Source of the DNA: Gammaproteobacteria bacterium
Lineage (GTDB): Bacteria > Pseudomonadota > Gammaproteobacteria > JABABF01 > JAHRAO01
NCBI GenBank assembly: GCA_020027215.1
Contig: JAHRAO010000038.1
Coordinates: forward strand, 94,179 to 154,344
DNA: 60,166 nt
Direction of reading: 5' to 3'
Shown here: one piece after another, positions 18,391-27,989 of the stretch
Layout of the letters: every line of letters begins with the position of its first letter
Numbering within the stretch: position 1 is the stretch's first letter
Program-made: the position numbers and the translations under genes
Notes under the pieces: generated by a model
What the model saw: the letters and a program-made list of their open reading frames with translations, nothing else
Told to the model about the DNA's origin: nothing
The model's database searches: none

Positions 18391-19440
18391 ATGATAGAAT
18401 TGATCCATCGTTTGACGAGCTATAATAATTTGCGGGCGGTATTGTTTACCATGCCCCCCGAAGAAGCGCATCGTTATGCACTTAAAGCGTTGCAACTCCT
18501 ATATCATTCGGGCATGGCGCGCCATTTGTACCACCGCGTTAACGCGCCAGTGCGTTTGTGGGATATTTCTTTTCCCAACCCAGTGGGGTTGGCGGCAGGG
18601 ATGGATAAAGATGGCGAATATATCAATGCGTTGGCATCTTTAGGATTTGGTTTTATTGAAATTGGCACCGTCACTCCTCGTCCGCAACCGGGTAATTCGG
18701 GGGAGCGCGTATGGCGGATTCCGCAAGCACAAGCCTTGATCAATCGTTTAGGTTTTAATAGCAAGGGATTAGACTATGTTGAATCACAAATTAGAGCACA
18801 CCATTATGACGGTATTTTGGGCATTAACATAGGTAAAAATGCGGATACACCGCTCAATCAAGCAGTTAATGACTACGTCACAGGGTTTCGGCACATGTAT
18901 CCATTGGCTACATACATAGTTATCAATTGTTCTTCACCCAATACGCGCCATTTACGTGAGTTACAGCGCGGCGAACAGTTCAATGAATTATTATCGGCAT
19001 TAGTCGATGAGCGCCAGAAACTAACCGCAGAGCACGGCAAACATGTTCCTTTAGTCGTTAAAATTGATCCCGATTTATCTTTGGCTGATTTAGATACCAT
19101 TGCCGAGTCCTTATTGACCTATGGTATAGAAGGTGTTATTGCGACCAATACCACTATCGCCCGCCCCAATATGATCGACGGAATGCCGCATAGCGATGCG
19201 CAGGGTGGGTTGAGTGGCGCCCCCTTATTACAACCCTCTACTGAGATAGTGAGTCAATTGCATAATCGCTTGGGTAATCAAGTGCCTATTATTGCTTGTG
19301 GGGGGATTATGAGCGGCGCTGACGCCACACAAAAAATTAAAGCGGGGGCGTCATTAGTGCAGTTTTACACGGGGTTTGTTTATCATGGACCCGATTTAAT
19401 CAAAGAAACAGCACAGGCACTGCAAAAAATACTCGCCTAA
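18391..19440 (+). CDS. pyrD: dihydroorotate dehydrogenase (quinone), class 2
   Basis: Oxidises dihydroorotate to orotate with quinone as acceptor at the inner membrane. The 349-residue protein has the N-terminal membrane-binding helices (RYALKALQLLYHSG), AAGMDKDGEYINAL, FIEIGTVTPRPQPGN and the catalytic-serine segment INCSSPNTRHLR, with IACGGIMSGADA binding FMN phosphate near the end. Its stop overlaps the start of the response regulator (TAATG). Confidence 0.96.
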   Translation: MIELIHRLTSYNNLRAVLFTMPPEEAHRYALKALQLLYHSGMARHLYHRVNAPVRLWDISFPNPVGLAAGMDKDGEYINALASLGFGFIEIGTVTPRPQPGNSGERVWRIPQAQALINRLGFNSKGLDYVESQIRAHHYDGILGINIGKNADTPLNQAVNDYVTGFRHMYPLATYIVINCSSPNTRHLRELQRGEQFNELLSALVDERQKLTAEHGKHVPLVVKIDPDLSLADLDTIAESLLTYGIEGVIATNTTIARPNMIDGMPHSDAQGGLSGAPLLQPSTEIVSQLHNRLGNQVPIIACGGIMSGADATQKIKAGASLVQFYTGFVYHGPDLIKETAQALQKILA

Positions 19441-20177
19441 TGCCGCAGCGAAAAAAATCAACAGATAGTGCTTCTAAGCCGATTTTAGTTGTTGATGACG
19501 AAGAATCAATTTTTTATATGGTGCAACGCGCTCTCAATAACGAAGGTATGCCGTGTCGACACGCCACTGATATTTATCGCGCACAATCTATCATTTTACA
19601 ACAACGCCCATCATTGATCCTTTTAGATTGGATGCTTCCGGGGGGCAGTGGAATTGAGTTATTGCGTGAACTGCGACAGAACAATGAAATGCATCATATA
19701 CCGATTATTATGCTGACAGTGCACGATAGTGAAGCGAATATTGTACAGGCGCTCAATGAGGGAGCAGACGATTACATCTGTAAACCTTTTTCGCCGCGCG
19801 AAATGATCTCTCGTATTTTAGCAGTGTTGCGCCGCACAGATAGTCACAGTCACCAATCTCTATTAGTATGTGGTCCTCTCGTTTTAAACCATGATAATCG
19901 GCAGGTCACCATTAATGAGCATCCCATCAAATTGACGCTCACTGAATTTGATTTATTATGGTATTTGGCACTCCATGACGAACGTGTGTTGACTCGCCAC
20001 CAACTACTTTCTGAAATATGGAGTGGGAACTACGATATAGATGAACGGACAGTAGATGCTAATATTCGTCGTTTACGCCGCCGCTTACGTTCCCAACCGG
20101 ATTGTAGCGGTGTCGTGCAAACAATTTATGGAGTCGGATATCGCTTTTCAAAGGCGACTATTGAAAGAAGTGTTTAA
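19440..20177 (+). CDS. phoB: OmpR-family response regulator, probably PhoB
   Basis: A 245-residue two-component regulator. The receiver domain (about 14-130) has ILVVDDEE, the phospho-acceptor aspartate in LILLDWMLPGGSG and the KPFSPREM lysine. The winged-helix DNA-binding domain follows (about 145-238), with LTEFDLLWYLA and VQTIYGVGYRF. It is directly followed by a PhoR-like kinase with no gap. Together they probably sense phosphate, but no pst genes or clear Pho box are in the window, so the signal is inferred from family likeness. Confidence 0.88.
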   Translation: MPQRKKSTDSASKPILVVDDEESIFYMVQRALNNEGMPCRHATDIYRAQSIILQQRPSLILLDWMLPGGSGIELLRELRQNNEMHHIPIIMLTVHDSEANIVQALNEGADDYICKPFSPREMISRILAVLRRTDSHSHQSLLVCGPLVLNHDNRQVTINEHPIKLTLTEFDLLWYLALHDERVLTRHQLLSEIWSGNYDIDERTVDANIRRLRRRLRSQPDCSGVVQTIYGVGYRFSKATIERSV

Positions 20178-21461
20178 GTGCGACAATACGGCGCAGGCGC
20201 AGTGAAGAATCAATGGCTTAATGAAATATGGTGGTTATGCCTATGGGTTCTTGGAGTCGCAGTGGCGAGCCAATTATTGACTGGGTATTTTTTTCTCGGG
20301 GCGAGTATAGGGGCATTGCTTTATTGCGGTTACAGCCTCTACATGCTCAATTATGCGTCAAAATGGATAAACCGCACTGATTGCGAGAAATTGCCTCCTG
20401 CATTTGGGCTCTGGAAGCGATTCTTATACGATAGTCGCTATAAAAACACGACCCGACAAAATTATTTATTGCGGTCACGCCAACAATCAGCACATTGGGA
20501 AAATGTGTTGTCGGTATTAAATGATGGGGTCATCCTTATTGATGAACGGGGGATACTACAGTGGGCGAATTCATCCGCCCATCAGTTATTCAATTTGCAC
20601 CATAGTGATGTTGGTCGTATGCTCACCGCATTGGTGCGCGACCCATTATTCATACGCCACGTGCGCAATAACTCATTGGAACCTTTTACCCTTGATATTG
20701 CCCAGCGTCAATTACAGTGCAGTATCCAGTCCATTGCTCACAACCTGCGCGTATTACTCGCGCGTGATGTCACCCAAGATGTGGCTATACAAAAAATGCG
20801 CCGCGACTTTTTTGCCAATGTATCGCATGAATTGAATACCCCTTTAACCGTGATTATCGGTCATCTAGAATTGTTAAATGAAGAACCTATCAGCACTCAA
20901 TACCCGCCGATCCAACATATTTCCGATGCGGTAAAAAGATTACAACGACTCGTTGATGAATTAACGGTTTTATCACAATTAGAAAGTCAACCCGCAGCAG
21001 AAAAATTGGATCTTATCCCCGTACTCCCCTTGTTGGAAGAATTGCACCGCAATTTTGCTGTCTTGCAAGGCCATCGTCGTATCAGCGTATGCTGTCAGGA
21101 GGATGTAATGGTGTGTGCGGAAGAACAGACACTCTACCGCGTCATCACTAATTTAGTAAAAAATGCAATGACTTATACAACAGATACGGGGCAGATTCAA
21201 ATGTCATCGCATCGTCACGATGATGGTAAAATAACCATAGCGATCCAAGATAATGGTTGTGGCATTGCTCCAGAGCATATACCGCGCCTGACTGAGCGTT
21301 TTTATCGCGTGGACAATAGCCGTTCTATTCATACCGGCGGTTGTGGGTTAGGTTTGGCGATTGTCGCCCACGCACTGCAGAGATGGGGTGCTTTTTTGGC
21401 GATTGAAAGTCGACAAGGTCAGGGGAGCACATTTAGTTGTATATTTCCACCACCAATATGA
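20178..21461 (+). CDS. phoR: sensor histidine kinase, PhoR-like
   Basis: A 427-residue membrane kinase. Two close N-terminal transmembrane helices (about 15-60) are followed by a PAS domain (NVLSVLNDGVILIDERGIL), the HisKA box FFANVSHELNTPLTVIIGHL with the phospho-histidine, and an HATPase domain (N box LVKNAMTY, then DNGCGIAPEH and GLGLAIVAHAL). The lack of a large periplasmic loop fits PhoR. The start is GTG at 20178, immediately after the phoB stop. Confidence 0.88.
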   Translation: MRQYGAGAVKNQWLNEIWWLCLWVLGVAVASQLLTGYFFLGASIGALLYCGYSLYMLNYASKWINRTDCEKLPPAFGLWKRFLYDSRYKNTTRQNYLLRSRQQSAHWENVLSVLNDGVILIDERGILQWANSSAHQLFNLHHSDVGRMLTALVRDPLFIRHVRNNSLEPFTLDIAQRQLQCSIQSIAHNLRVLLARDVTQDVAIQKMRRDFFANVSHELNTPLTVIIGHLELLNEEPISTQYPPIQHISDAVKRLQRLVDELTVLSQLESQPAAEKLDLIPVLPLLEELHRNFAVLQGHRRISVCCQEDVMVCAEEQTLYRVITNLVKNAMTYTTDTGQIQMSSHRHDDGKITIAIQDNGCGIAPEHIPRLTERFYRVDNSRSIHTGGCGLGLAIVAHALQRWGAFLAIESRQGQGSTFSCIFPPPI

Positions 21462-21485
21462 TTGGTCATGAAGGAGATGCAAATA

Positions 21486-21842
21486 ATGTATGCGCATGAA
21501 AAAATTAATTATGTTGAACTACCGGCAAAAAATTTTACTGCCGCTAAGAACTTTTTCTCTACAGTATTTGGTTGGACATTTACCGCTTATGGTGCTCATT
21601 ATTTGGCATTTTCCGATGCAGGTTTAGAGGGCGGTTTTTATCAGTCTGATTTAACATCACGCACCCATCTCGGTAGCGCGTTGATCGTATTTTATAGCAA
21701 TAATTTGCACGAGACGGAACAAAAAATTGTCCGTGCGGGTGGCGAGATTGTCAAGGAAATATTTAGTTTTCCCGGTGGACAACGATTTCATTTTTGTGAC
21801 CCCAACGGCAATGAATTTGCCGTATGGTCGGATAAAAAGTAA
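21486..21842 (+). CDS. VOC-family (glyoxalase-like) protein
   Basis: A 118-residue single VOC unit: INYVELPAKNFTAAKNFFS opens the first beta-alpha-beta module, and GQRFHFCDPNGNEFAVWS closes the second. Related proteins include glyoxalase and dioxygenase folds, but the substrate is not predictable. A strong AAGGAG ribosome site lies 9 bases before the ATG at 21486, which decides the start against two upstream in-frame candidates. It is 6 bases before the nitroreductase gene. Confidence 0.8.
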   Translation: MYAHEKINYVELPAKNFTAAKNFFSTVFGWTFTAYGAHYLAFSDAGLEGGFYQSDLTSRTHLGSALIVFYSNNLHETEQKIVRAGGEIVKEIFSFPGGQRFHFCDPNGNEFAVWSDKK

Positions 21843-21848
21843 CGCATT

Positions 21849-22463
21849 ATGGCCAATCGTAAAAATATGGACCATGCCATTCATCCAATTTTGCGCGAGC
21901 GCTATAGCCCATACGCCTTTGATAATAAAATTATTCCCCAAAATGATCTTTGTTCTTTGTTTGAAGCAGCGCGCTGGACAGCCTCGTCTTTTAATGAGCA
22001 ACCATGGCATTTTATAGTCGCTTCGCGTGACGATCAACAAGATTTTCAGCGCATATTATCGTGTTTAATGCCTGCTAATGCGCAATGGGCGTGTGAAGGA
22101 TCAACCATAGCATTAGGGATTACGCGTAAAATATTCTCCGCCAATGGTAAAATGAACCGTTCGGCTGAACACGATTTGGGACAGGCAACGGCTAATATAG
22201 TGAATGAAGCAATGTCGCGAGGAATTTATGCCCACCAAATGGCGGGTATATTACCCGACCATGCGCAAGAATTGTATGCCATCCCACAAGAATATATGGT
22301 AGTATGCGCTATGGTATTAGGCTATTTAGGTGATCCGATGCGTTTGCCTCCTGCTTTACGCGAGCGTGAACGGTACCCACAAGAGCGTCATTCACTGCAT
22401 GACTTTGTATTTAGCGACAAATGGGGAGCAACAGCGCCTTTTGTCATAGATCGTTCACTGTAA
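21849..22463 (+). CDS. nitroreductase-family flavoprotein
   Basis: A 204-residue protein of the FMN nitroreductase fold. The N-terminal motif RYSPYAFDNKIIP and the segment AARWTASSFNEQPWHFIVA match the FMN-phosphate binding part; GQATANIVNEAMSRGIYAHQM and VVCAMVLGYLGDP match the central and C-terminal family motifs. Members reduce nitro groups, quinones or enones with NAD(P)H. The physiological substrate is unknown. It forms a short run with the VOC gene and the peroxiredoxin gene, perhaps a stress set. Confidence 0.85.
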   Translation: MANRKNMDHAIHPILRERYSPYAFDNKIIPQNDLCSLFEAARWTASSFNEQPWHFIVASRDDQQDFQRILSCLMPANAQWACEGSTIALGITRKIFSANGKMNRSAEHDLGQATANIVNEAMSRGIYAHQMAGILPDHAQELYAIPQEYMVVCAMVLGYLGDPMRLPPALRERERYPQERHSLHDFVFSDKWGATAPFVIDRSL

Positions 22464-22488
22464 TTAATCATCATTGCGAGGTCACACG

Positions 22489-23067
22489 ATGAAAAAAATA
22501 AGTTATGTTCAATTAATCGCCGGTATGTTTATTTTGGTTATGGCGGCTTGCCATACGGATCCAGCCGATAATCTATCTATTCATGCAAAGTATTTTAGTG
22601 ATGTTGAAGGGATCAATATTCAAGTGGGTCATCCCGCGCCAGATTTTTCTTTGCCCGATTCGGATGGCAATACAGTGCGTTTGACAGATTATCGTGGCAA
22701 AAAAAATGTCATGTTAGTTTTCTATAGAGGAAGCTGGTGTCCGTTTTGTGTGAGCCACTTGGAAGATATTCAAAACCTATTTCCAACACTGGATCAATAT
22801 GACATACAACTCTTCGCCATTAGCCCTGAGGTGAAAGAAGAATCGGCTCAATTTGCCAAAAAGTTTAAACACCCCTATCACTTCCTGTCAGATACCACAT
22901 TAAAAGTTGTCGATCAATACGGTATTCGCCGGGACGAGGAACTCCCTCATCCCGCTGTGATCCTCATTGATCGCAACGGAATAATCAAATGGTTTTATGC
23001 CAGTGAAAATTATCAGGTTCGTCCTTCGGCAAGCCAACTACAACAAGTGATTGAACGCTTGTTGTGA
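22489..23067 (+). CDS. peroxiredoxin-like lipoprotein (AhpC/TSA, thioredoxin fold)
   Basis: A 192-residue predicted lipoprotein: signal ISYVQLIAGMFILVMAAC with the cysteine as lipid site. The thioredoxin-like domain has GHPAPDFSLPDSDGNTVRL and the redox motif FYRGSWCPFC, which carries two cysteines in CPFC spacing, typical of the AhpC/TSA 'peroxiredoxin-like' family. It probably detoxifies peroxides or moves thiol redox in the cell envelope. The ATG at 22489 is chosen because the signal peptide then begins MKKI; an upstream TTG adds five residues. It converges on clpB with a 9-base gap. Confidence 0.83.
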   Translation: MKKISYVQLIAGMFILVMAACHTDPADNLSIHAKYFSDVEGINIQVGHPAPDFSLPDSDGNTVRLTDYRGKKNVMLVFYRGSWCPFCVSHLEDIQNLFPTLDQYDIQLFAISPEVKEESAQFAKKFKHPYHFLSDTTLKVVDQYGIRRDEELPHPAVILIDRNGIIKWFYASENYQVRPSASQLQQVIERLL

Positions 23068-23076
23068 GTAAGTAGC

Positions 23077-25647
23077 CTAACGAGCGCGGTTATTGAGCAC
23101 AACTTTTTTGTCTGCACTGAGATCGGCGGTGATATGATCGCCTATTGCATACTCGGCGGCTAATATTTTTTCGGAGAGCGGATTTTCAAGTAATTGTTGA
23201 ATTGTCCTTTTCAATGGACGGGCTCCGTATGCCGAATCATATCCTTGTGTAATTAAATGAGCGATGAGTTGTGGTGTACAAGTTAATGTCATCTGTTGCT
23301 CACCCAAACGCTTTTCGAGATCGTGCAATTGTAACTGGACAATTTTTTCTAATTGTGCGGCCTGCAATGGATGAAAAACAATAATATCATCTATACGATT
23401 GAGCAATTCGGGACGAAAATACGTGCTAGCAATGGCGAGTACTTCCTTCTTTATTTTTGCGTATGGTTGATCGGATAGTGCGTGAATGCGCTCCGAACCT
23501 AAATTGGAAGTCATCGCGACAATACAATGCTTAAAACTGACTGTGCGCCCATGGCTGTCAGTGAGTCTGCCGTCATCCAACAATTGCAATAAAATATTGT
23601 GCACACTCGGATGTGCCTTTTCCATTTCATCTAATAACAATACACTGTAGGGTCTGCGCCGCACTGCTTCGGTTAAGTACCCACCTTCCTCGTGTCCGAT
23701 ATAACCGGGTGGCGCGCCGATTAAACGCGATACCGTATGTTGTTCCATAAATTCGGACATATCAATGCGTATCATTGCTCGTTCGTCATCAAATAAAAAA
23801 GCCGCTAAAGTTTTGCATAGTTCCGTTTTACCGACTCCTGTGGGTCCTAAAAAGAGAAAAGATCCATGCGGACGGTGAGGATCGGCTAACCCCGCGCGCG
23901 CACGGCGCACGGTTGCCGCTACCGAATGAATGGCTTCGTCTTGACCAATGATCCGCTTGTGGAGAATATCTTCCATTGCCAGCAGTTTATCGCGTTCGCT
24001 GCCAAGAATTTTGCTGGCGGGTATGCCAGTCCATTTAGACACTACTTCGGCTATTTCGTTTTCAGTAACCCGATTGTGCATTAATTGCGTGTCTTGTTGG
24101 TTTTGCTGATTGATTTGTGCTTCTAAAGCAGGAATGGTGCCGTTTTGTAATTGAGACATGAGCGTAAGATCATTATCCCGCTGTGCTTGTTCTAATTGTG
24201 TGCGCGCATGCTCTAAGTCAGTTTTGATTTGTTGTGCCGCAATGAACTGTGTTTTTTCACTCCGCCAAACCTCGTTTAATGTTGCAAACTCCTTTTCTAA
24301 TTGGGCAATTTCTTTTTCTATTTTATTTACCTGTGCAATGCTCCTGTCATCTTCATCTTTGCGAATCGATTCGCGCTCTATTTTGAGTTGGATCAATCGT
24401 CTTTCTAACTGATCCATCGCTTCGGGCTTCGAATCAATCTCGGTGCGAATACGACTTGCCGCTTCATCAATGAGATCAATTGCTTTATCGGGTAAGTAGC
24501 GATCGGCAATATAACGTTGCGACATTTTTACTGCGGCAATCGTTGCCGCATCTGTGATAGTGACACCGTGGTGTGCTTCGTAGCGATCGCGTAAACCGCG
24601 CAAAATAGCGATTGCTGCTTCTTCATTGGCTTCTTGAACGAGCACTTGTTGGAATCGTCGTTCCAGTGCAGCATCTTTTTCTACATATTGGCGATATTCG
24701 TCTAAAGTGGTTGCGCCAATACAATGTAGTTCGCCGCGAGCAAGGGCAGGTTTAAACATATTACCCGCATCTATAGATCCTTCTGCCTTTCCTGCACCGA
24801 CCATATTGTGTAGTTCGTCTATAAATAAAATGATCGCATTTTGTTGGCGGGTAATTTCATCTAATACCCCTTTGAGTCGTTCTTCAAATTCACCGCGAAA
24901 CTTAGTGCCGGCTAAAAGCGCCGCTAAATCTAAAGCCATGATGCGTTTATGCCGTAATCCATCGGAGACTTCATCATTGACAATGCGTTGAGCGAGCCCT
25001 TCAACAATAGCGGTCTTTCCCGTGCCAGGCGCCCCAATAAGGACAGGATTGTTTTTAGTTCGCCGTTGCAATACTTGAATCGTCCGGCGAATTTCATCAT
25101 CGCGACCAATGACGGGATCCAATTTCCCCGCACGGGCGCGTGCGGTGACATCAACGCAATATTTTTCAATTGCGTTTCGCGTATTTTCGGCTTGAGCACT
25201 ATGCACACTTTGTCCTCCACGCACGCGCTCAATAGATTGTTTCAAGCGCCCTTTATCAATTGCATGGCTGATGAATAATTTTTGTAGCGGCGGCACATCG
25301 GCGGCGGCGAGTAACAGCGATTCAAGAGCAATAAATTGATCCTTGTGCTCGCTGGCGATCTTCTCCGCTAAATTGAGTAAGCGAATACAGTTGCGGGAGA
25401 GAGATATATCGCCGGTGGGTTTCTCAATAGAAGGCATATTGTGCACGCTCTGTTGCAACGCATGGTGTAACTGCTCTATATTTCCGCCGGCTTGCGCGAG
25501 TATAGAAATAGCGGTGTGATTGCGCTGTTCTAAGAGCAAAAAGAACAAGTGTTCTGGTTCAATTTGTGTATGATTGTGCTGCACAGCCAGTGATTGCGCA
25601 TCGGATAACAACTGACGGACACTTTCGGTAAAACGTTCAATATTCAC
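23077..25647 (-). CDS. clpB: ATP-dependent chaperone ClpB
   Basis: A hexameric disaggregase that works with DnaK. The 856-residue protein has an N domain (about 1-145), AAA1 with Walker [15 protein letters not shown], the ClpB-specific coiled-coil middle domain (about 400-525) and AAA2 with [14 protein letters not shown]. The start is GTG at 25647; [10 protein letters not shown] aligns with the family N-terminus, so it is sound. A candidate sigma-32 promoter sits just upstream, so close that the leader would be only a few bases. In Pseudomonas clpB follows rluD-pgeF; here those genes are about 19 kb away. Confidence 0.97.
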   Translation of the reverse strand: MNIERFTESVRQLLSDAQSLAVQHNHTQIEPEHLFFLLLEQRNHTAISILAQAGGNIEQLHHALQQSVHNMPSIEKPTGDISLSRNCIRLLNLAEKIASEHKDQFIALESLLLAAADVPPLQKLFISHAIDKGRLKQSIERVRGGQSVHSAQAENTRNAIEKYCVDVTARARAGKLDPVIGRDDEIRRTIQVLQRRTKNNPVLIGAPGTGKTAIVEGLAQRIVNDEVSDGLRHKRIMALDLAALLAGTKFRGEFEERLKGVLDEITRQQNAIILFIDELHNMVGAGKAEGSIDAGNMFKPALARGELHCIGATTLDEYRQYVEKDAALERRFQQVLVQEANEEAAIAILRGLRDRYEAHHGVTITDAATIAAVKMSQRYIADRYLPDKAIDLIDEAASRIRTEIDSKPEAMDQLERRLIQLKIERESIRKDEDDRSIAQVNKIEKEIAQLEKEFATLNEVWRSEKTQFIAAQQIKTDLEHARTQLEQAQRDNDLTLMSQLQNGTIPALEAQINQQNQQDTQLMHNRVTENEIAEVVSKWTGIPASKILGSERDKLLAMEDILHKRIIGQDEAIHSVAATVRRARAGLADPHRPHGSFLFLGPTGVGKTELCKTLAAFLFDDERAMIRIDMSEFMEQHTVSRLIGAPPGYIGHEEGGYLTEAVRRRPYSVLLLDEMEKAHPSVHNILLQLLDDGRLTDSHGRTVSFKHCIVAMTSNLGSERIHALSDQPYAKIKKEVLAIASTYFRPELLNRIDDIIVFHPLQAAQLEKIVQLQLHDLEKRLGEQQMTLTCTPQLIAHLITQGYDSAYGARPLKRTIQQLLENPLSEKILAAEYAIGDHITADLSADKKVVLNNRAR

Positions 25648-25657
25648 ATATATTTTA

Positions 25658-25684
25658 ATGGGGGTCGTGTGTGCTGATTACAAG
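25658..25684 (-). promoter_or_regulatory. candidate sigma-32 heat-shock promoter for clpB
   Basis: On the minus strand CTTGTA (25679-25684), 15 bases and CCCCAT (25658-25663) fit the heat-shock consensus CTTGAA / CCCCAT with normal spacing. The -10 element ends only 10 bases before the clpB GTG, so a transcript from it would have almost no leader. Confidence 0.55.
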
Positions 25685-25712
25685 TCCCCACACAATCCCA
25701 TCAATAAATCTA

Positions 25713-25721
25713 TGCTATAAT
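25713..25721 (+). promoter_or_regulatory. candidate extended -10 promoter for the FucNAc operon
   Basis: TGCTATAAT is a perfect extended -10 element, about 98 bases before the first gene of the sugar operon. I see no good -35 match, which extended -10 promoters do not need. Confidence 0.45.
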
Positions 25722-25818
25722 GTGTGCTCAATTCAGGCGTTACCACCCACTGTTAATAAATATTGGCACACATTGACTATTACTGGACAATCCCCTCCAA
25801 CAAACTGCATTTTTTATT

Positions 25819-26871
25819 ATGACCCTTGATACTTCGCAAGTGCACGGGAGCACATTCTTGATTACCGGAGGCACTGGATCTTTTGGTAACGCTGTTTTGC
25901 ATAAGTTACTTGGCTTATCCTTGAAGGAAATCCGCATATTTTCGCGCGATGAAAAAAAGCAGGACGATATGCGTAAAAAGTATGCCAATGAGCAGTTAAA
26001 GTTTTATATCGGTGACGTGCGGGATGAACAATCGCTACTCAATGCAACCCGTGGAGTCGATTATATTTTCCACGCGGCAGCACTCAAGCAGGTCCCCTCG
26101 TGCGAATTTTATCCCTTAGAAGCGGTCAAAACCAACGTTTTAGGTACGAATAATGTGCTCAATGCAGCGCTGGCTAATCGTGTTAAAAAAATCACCTGTT
26201 TGAGTACCGATAAAGCAGTACATCCCATCAACGCAATGGGGACATCCAAAGCGATGATGGAAAAAATTATTGTCGCACAAGCGCACAATGCTGATCCAGC
26301 TATTTCAACGATCTGCTGTACGCGCCATGGCAATGTTATGGCATCGAGAGGATCGGTGATTCCCCTTTTCATCCAACAAATTAAAAACGGTATACCGATT
26401 ACGGTAACCGATAATGAAATGACACGCTTTATGATGTCGTTAGATTCGGCGGTGCAATTAGTTTTTTATGCTTTGCTACATGGCAATGCGGGCGATATTT
26501 TCGTTCAGAAATCGTCGGCGGTTATGATGACCACATTGGTAGAAGCACTCAAAAAAATCATGGATTGTCCGCAACACCCAGTGGAAATTATTGGGACGCG
26601 GCATGGAGAAAAAAAACACGAAGTATTGCTGAGTCGGGAGGAAATAGCGCGTGCAGATGATCTAGGCGATTATTATCGTATTCCTCCAGATTTTAGAGGA
26701 TTAAATTATGCGCAATATTACGAAGAAGGTAATGAGATTCCTACGCAATTAGATGACTACAATTCTTATAATACCCATCTCTTAAATGTAGCAGAAATGG
26801 TCGAAATGTTGTTGCAACTGGATGTCGTGCAAAATTTAGCGCGTGGCGATCATTTTCCCGTTGCCCCCTGA
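25819..26871 (+). CDS. wbjB: UDP-GlcNAc 4,6-dehydratase / 5-epimerase (WbjB/FnlA/CapE type)
   Basis: First enzyme of UDP-N-acetyl-L-fucosamine synthesis, a 350-residue short-chain dehydrogenase. It has the NADP motif TGGTGSFGNAVL, FHAAALKQVPSCEF, and MGTSKAMME, where methionine replaces the usual catalytic tyrosine of YxxxK, a trait of this dehydratase subfamily. ISTICCTRHGNVMASRGSV and EKKHEVLLSREE are typical of the CapE/WbjB group. It overlaps the next gene by one base (TGATG), and the third gene follows in the same way, so all three form one operon for an O-antigen or capsule sugar. Confidence 0.9.
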   Translation: MTLDTSQVHGSTFLITGGTGSFGNAVLHKLLGLSLKEIRIFSRDEKKQDDMRKKYANEQLKFYIGDVRDEQSLLNATRGVDYIFHAAALKQVPSCEFYPLEAVKTNVLGTNNVLNAALANRVKKITCLSTDKAVHPINAMGTSKAMMEKIIVAQAHNADPAISTICCTRHGNVMASRGSVIPLFIQQIKNGIPITVTDNEMTRFMMSLDSAVQLVFYALLHGNAGDIFVQKSSAVMMTTLVEALKKIMDCPQHPVEIIGTRHGEKKHEVLLSREEIARADDLGDYYRIPPDFRGLNYAQYYEEGNEIPTQLDDYNSYNTHLLNVAEMVEMLLQLDVVQNLARGDHFPVAP

Positions 26872-27989
26872 TGAAAGTACTCATTACGGGAATTGATGGA
26901 TTTATCGGCAAAAATTTACGCGTTCATCTTACGCAGTGCACTGATATTACCCTAGTGCCATGGACGAGGAATGACCCGCCACACACCTTATCGGATCGCT
27001 TGCGAGAAGTCAATTGGGTTATTCATTTAGCAGGGGTGAATCGCTCGGATGATGATACTCAATTCACCGCTGGTAATCGCGACTTGACAGCACAACTGAC
27101 TCAAGCCATGACGCAATTGGAAAAAAAAATACCGTTGATTTATACTTCTTCCATTCAAGCAACGGCAGACAATCCTTATGGCGCAAGCAAAAAAGCGGCA
27201 GAAGAAGTTGTGCAACAATACGCACAAAGCGGGGCACCTGTTTATATTTTTCGCCTGCCTAATGTTTTTGGTAAATGGTGTTGCCCTAACTATAATTCGG
27301 TGGTGGCGACCTTTTGCTATAACATTGCCAGAGGGTTAGCCATTGATATTCATGATGCCGATACCCCTCTCCACCTCGTTCATGTTGATACGGTCGTCTA
27401 TCAATTGATTGCCATTCTCAAGGGCGCAATCCCACGGCAAATGTGGTGTCATGTTCAACCTGTCTATCAGAGCACTGTCGGGGCACTCGCAAATGAAATC
27501 AAAGCTATTGCCGATTCGCGACGCTCCCTCGTTTTACCGCCTACAGATGGTGGATTTGCGCGTGCACTCTACTCGACTTACTTAAGTTATCTGCCTCCGT
27601 CAGATTTTACCTACGCGCTCACCGCTCATACCGATGAACGCGGACAATTTGCTGAAATAATGAAATTTCAGCACAATGGACAGATTTCTTTTTTTACCGC
27701 TCACCCAGGTATGACCCGCGGTGGGCATTATCATCATACTAAAACGGAAAAATTCCTTGTTATCCAAGGGGAAGCTTTATTTCGTTTTAGAAATATTATG
27801 ACCGATGAATACTACGAAGTAAGCTCTTCAGCGCAGACACTACAAGTTGTAGAAACTGCTCCGGGTTGGGCACATGATGTGACGAATATTGGTGTGCAAG
27901 AATTACGGGTCATTTTATGGGCTAACGAAATTTTTGACCACCAAGCACCCGATACTTACCCTATCCGAGTACAACAGGTGGGCTCCTGA
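26871..27989 (+). CDS. wbjC: bifunctional reductase of UDP-L-FucNAc synthesis (WbjC/FnlB/CapF type)
   Basis: A 372-residue two-domain enzyme. The N-terminal SDR domain (about 1-240) has TGIDGFIGKNL and the catalytic pair in NPYGASKKAAEE. The C-terminal cupin domain (about 250-370) has TRGGHYHHTKTEKFLVIQG and PGWAHDVTN, the metal-ligand histidines and glutamate known in CapF. In CapF the cupin carries out 3-epimerisation and the SDR domain reduces the 4-keto group. It is tightly coupled to the neighbouring wbjB and wbjD homologues. Confidence 0.9.
   Translation: MKVLITGIDGFIGKNLRVHLTQCTDITLVPWTRNDPPHTLSDRLREVNWVIHLAGVNRSDDDTQFTAGNRDLTAQLTQAMTQLEKKIPLIYTSSIQATADNPYGASKKAAEEVVQQYAQSGAPVYIFRLPNVFGKWCCPNYNSVVATFCYNIARGLAIDIHDADTPLHLVHVDTVVYQLIAILKGAIPRQMWCHVQPVYQSTVGALANEIKAIADSRRSLVLPPTDGGFARALYSTYLSYLPPSDFTYALTAHTDERGQFAEIMKFQHNGQISFFTAHPGMTRGGHYHHTKTEKFLVIQGEALFRFRNIMTDEYYEVSSSAQTLQVVETAPGWAHDVTNIGVQELRVILWANEIFDHQAPDTYPIRVQQVGS

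Noticed and set aside
19440-21461. Pho box and phosphate regulon around the PhoBR pair
   Set aside because: No repeated CTGTCAT-like elements and no pst genes were seen.
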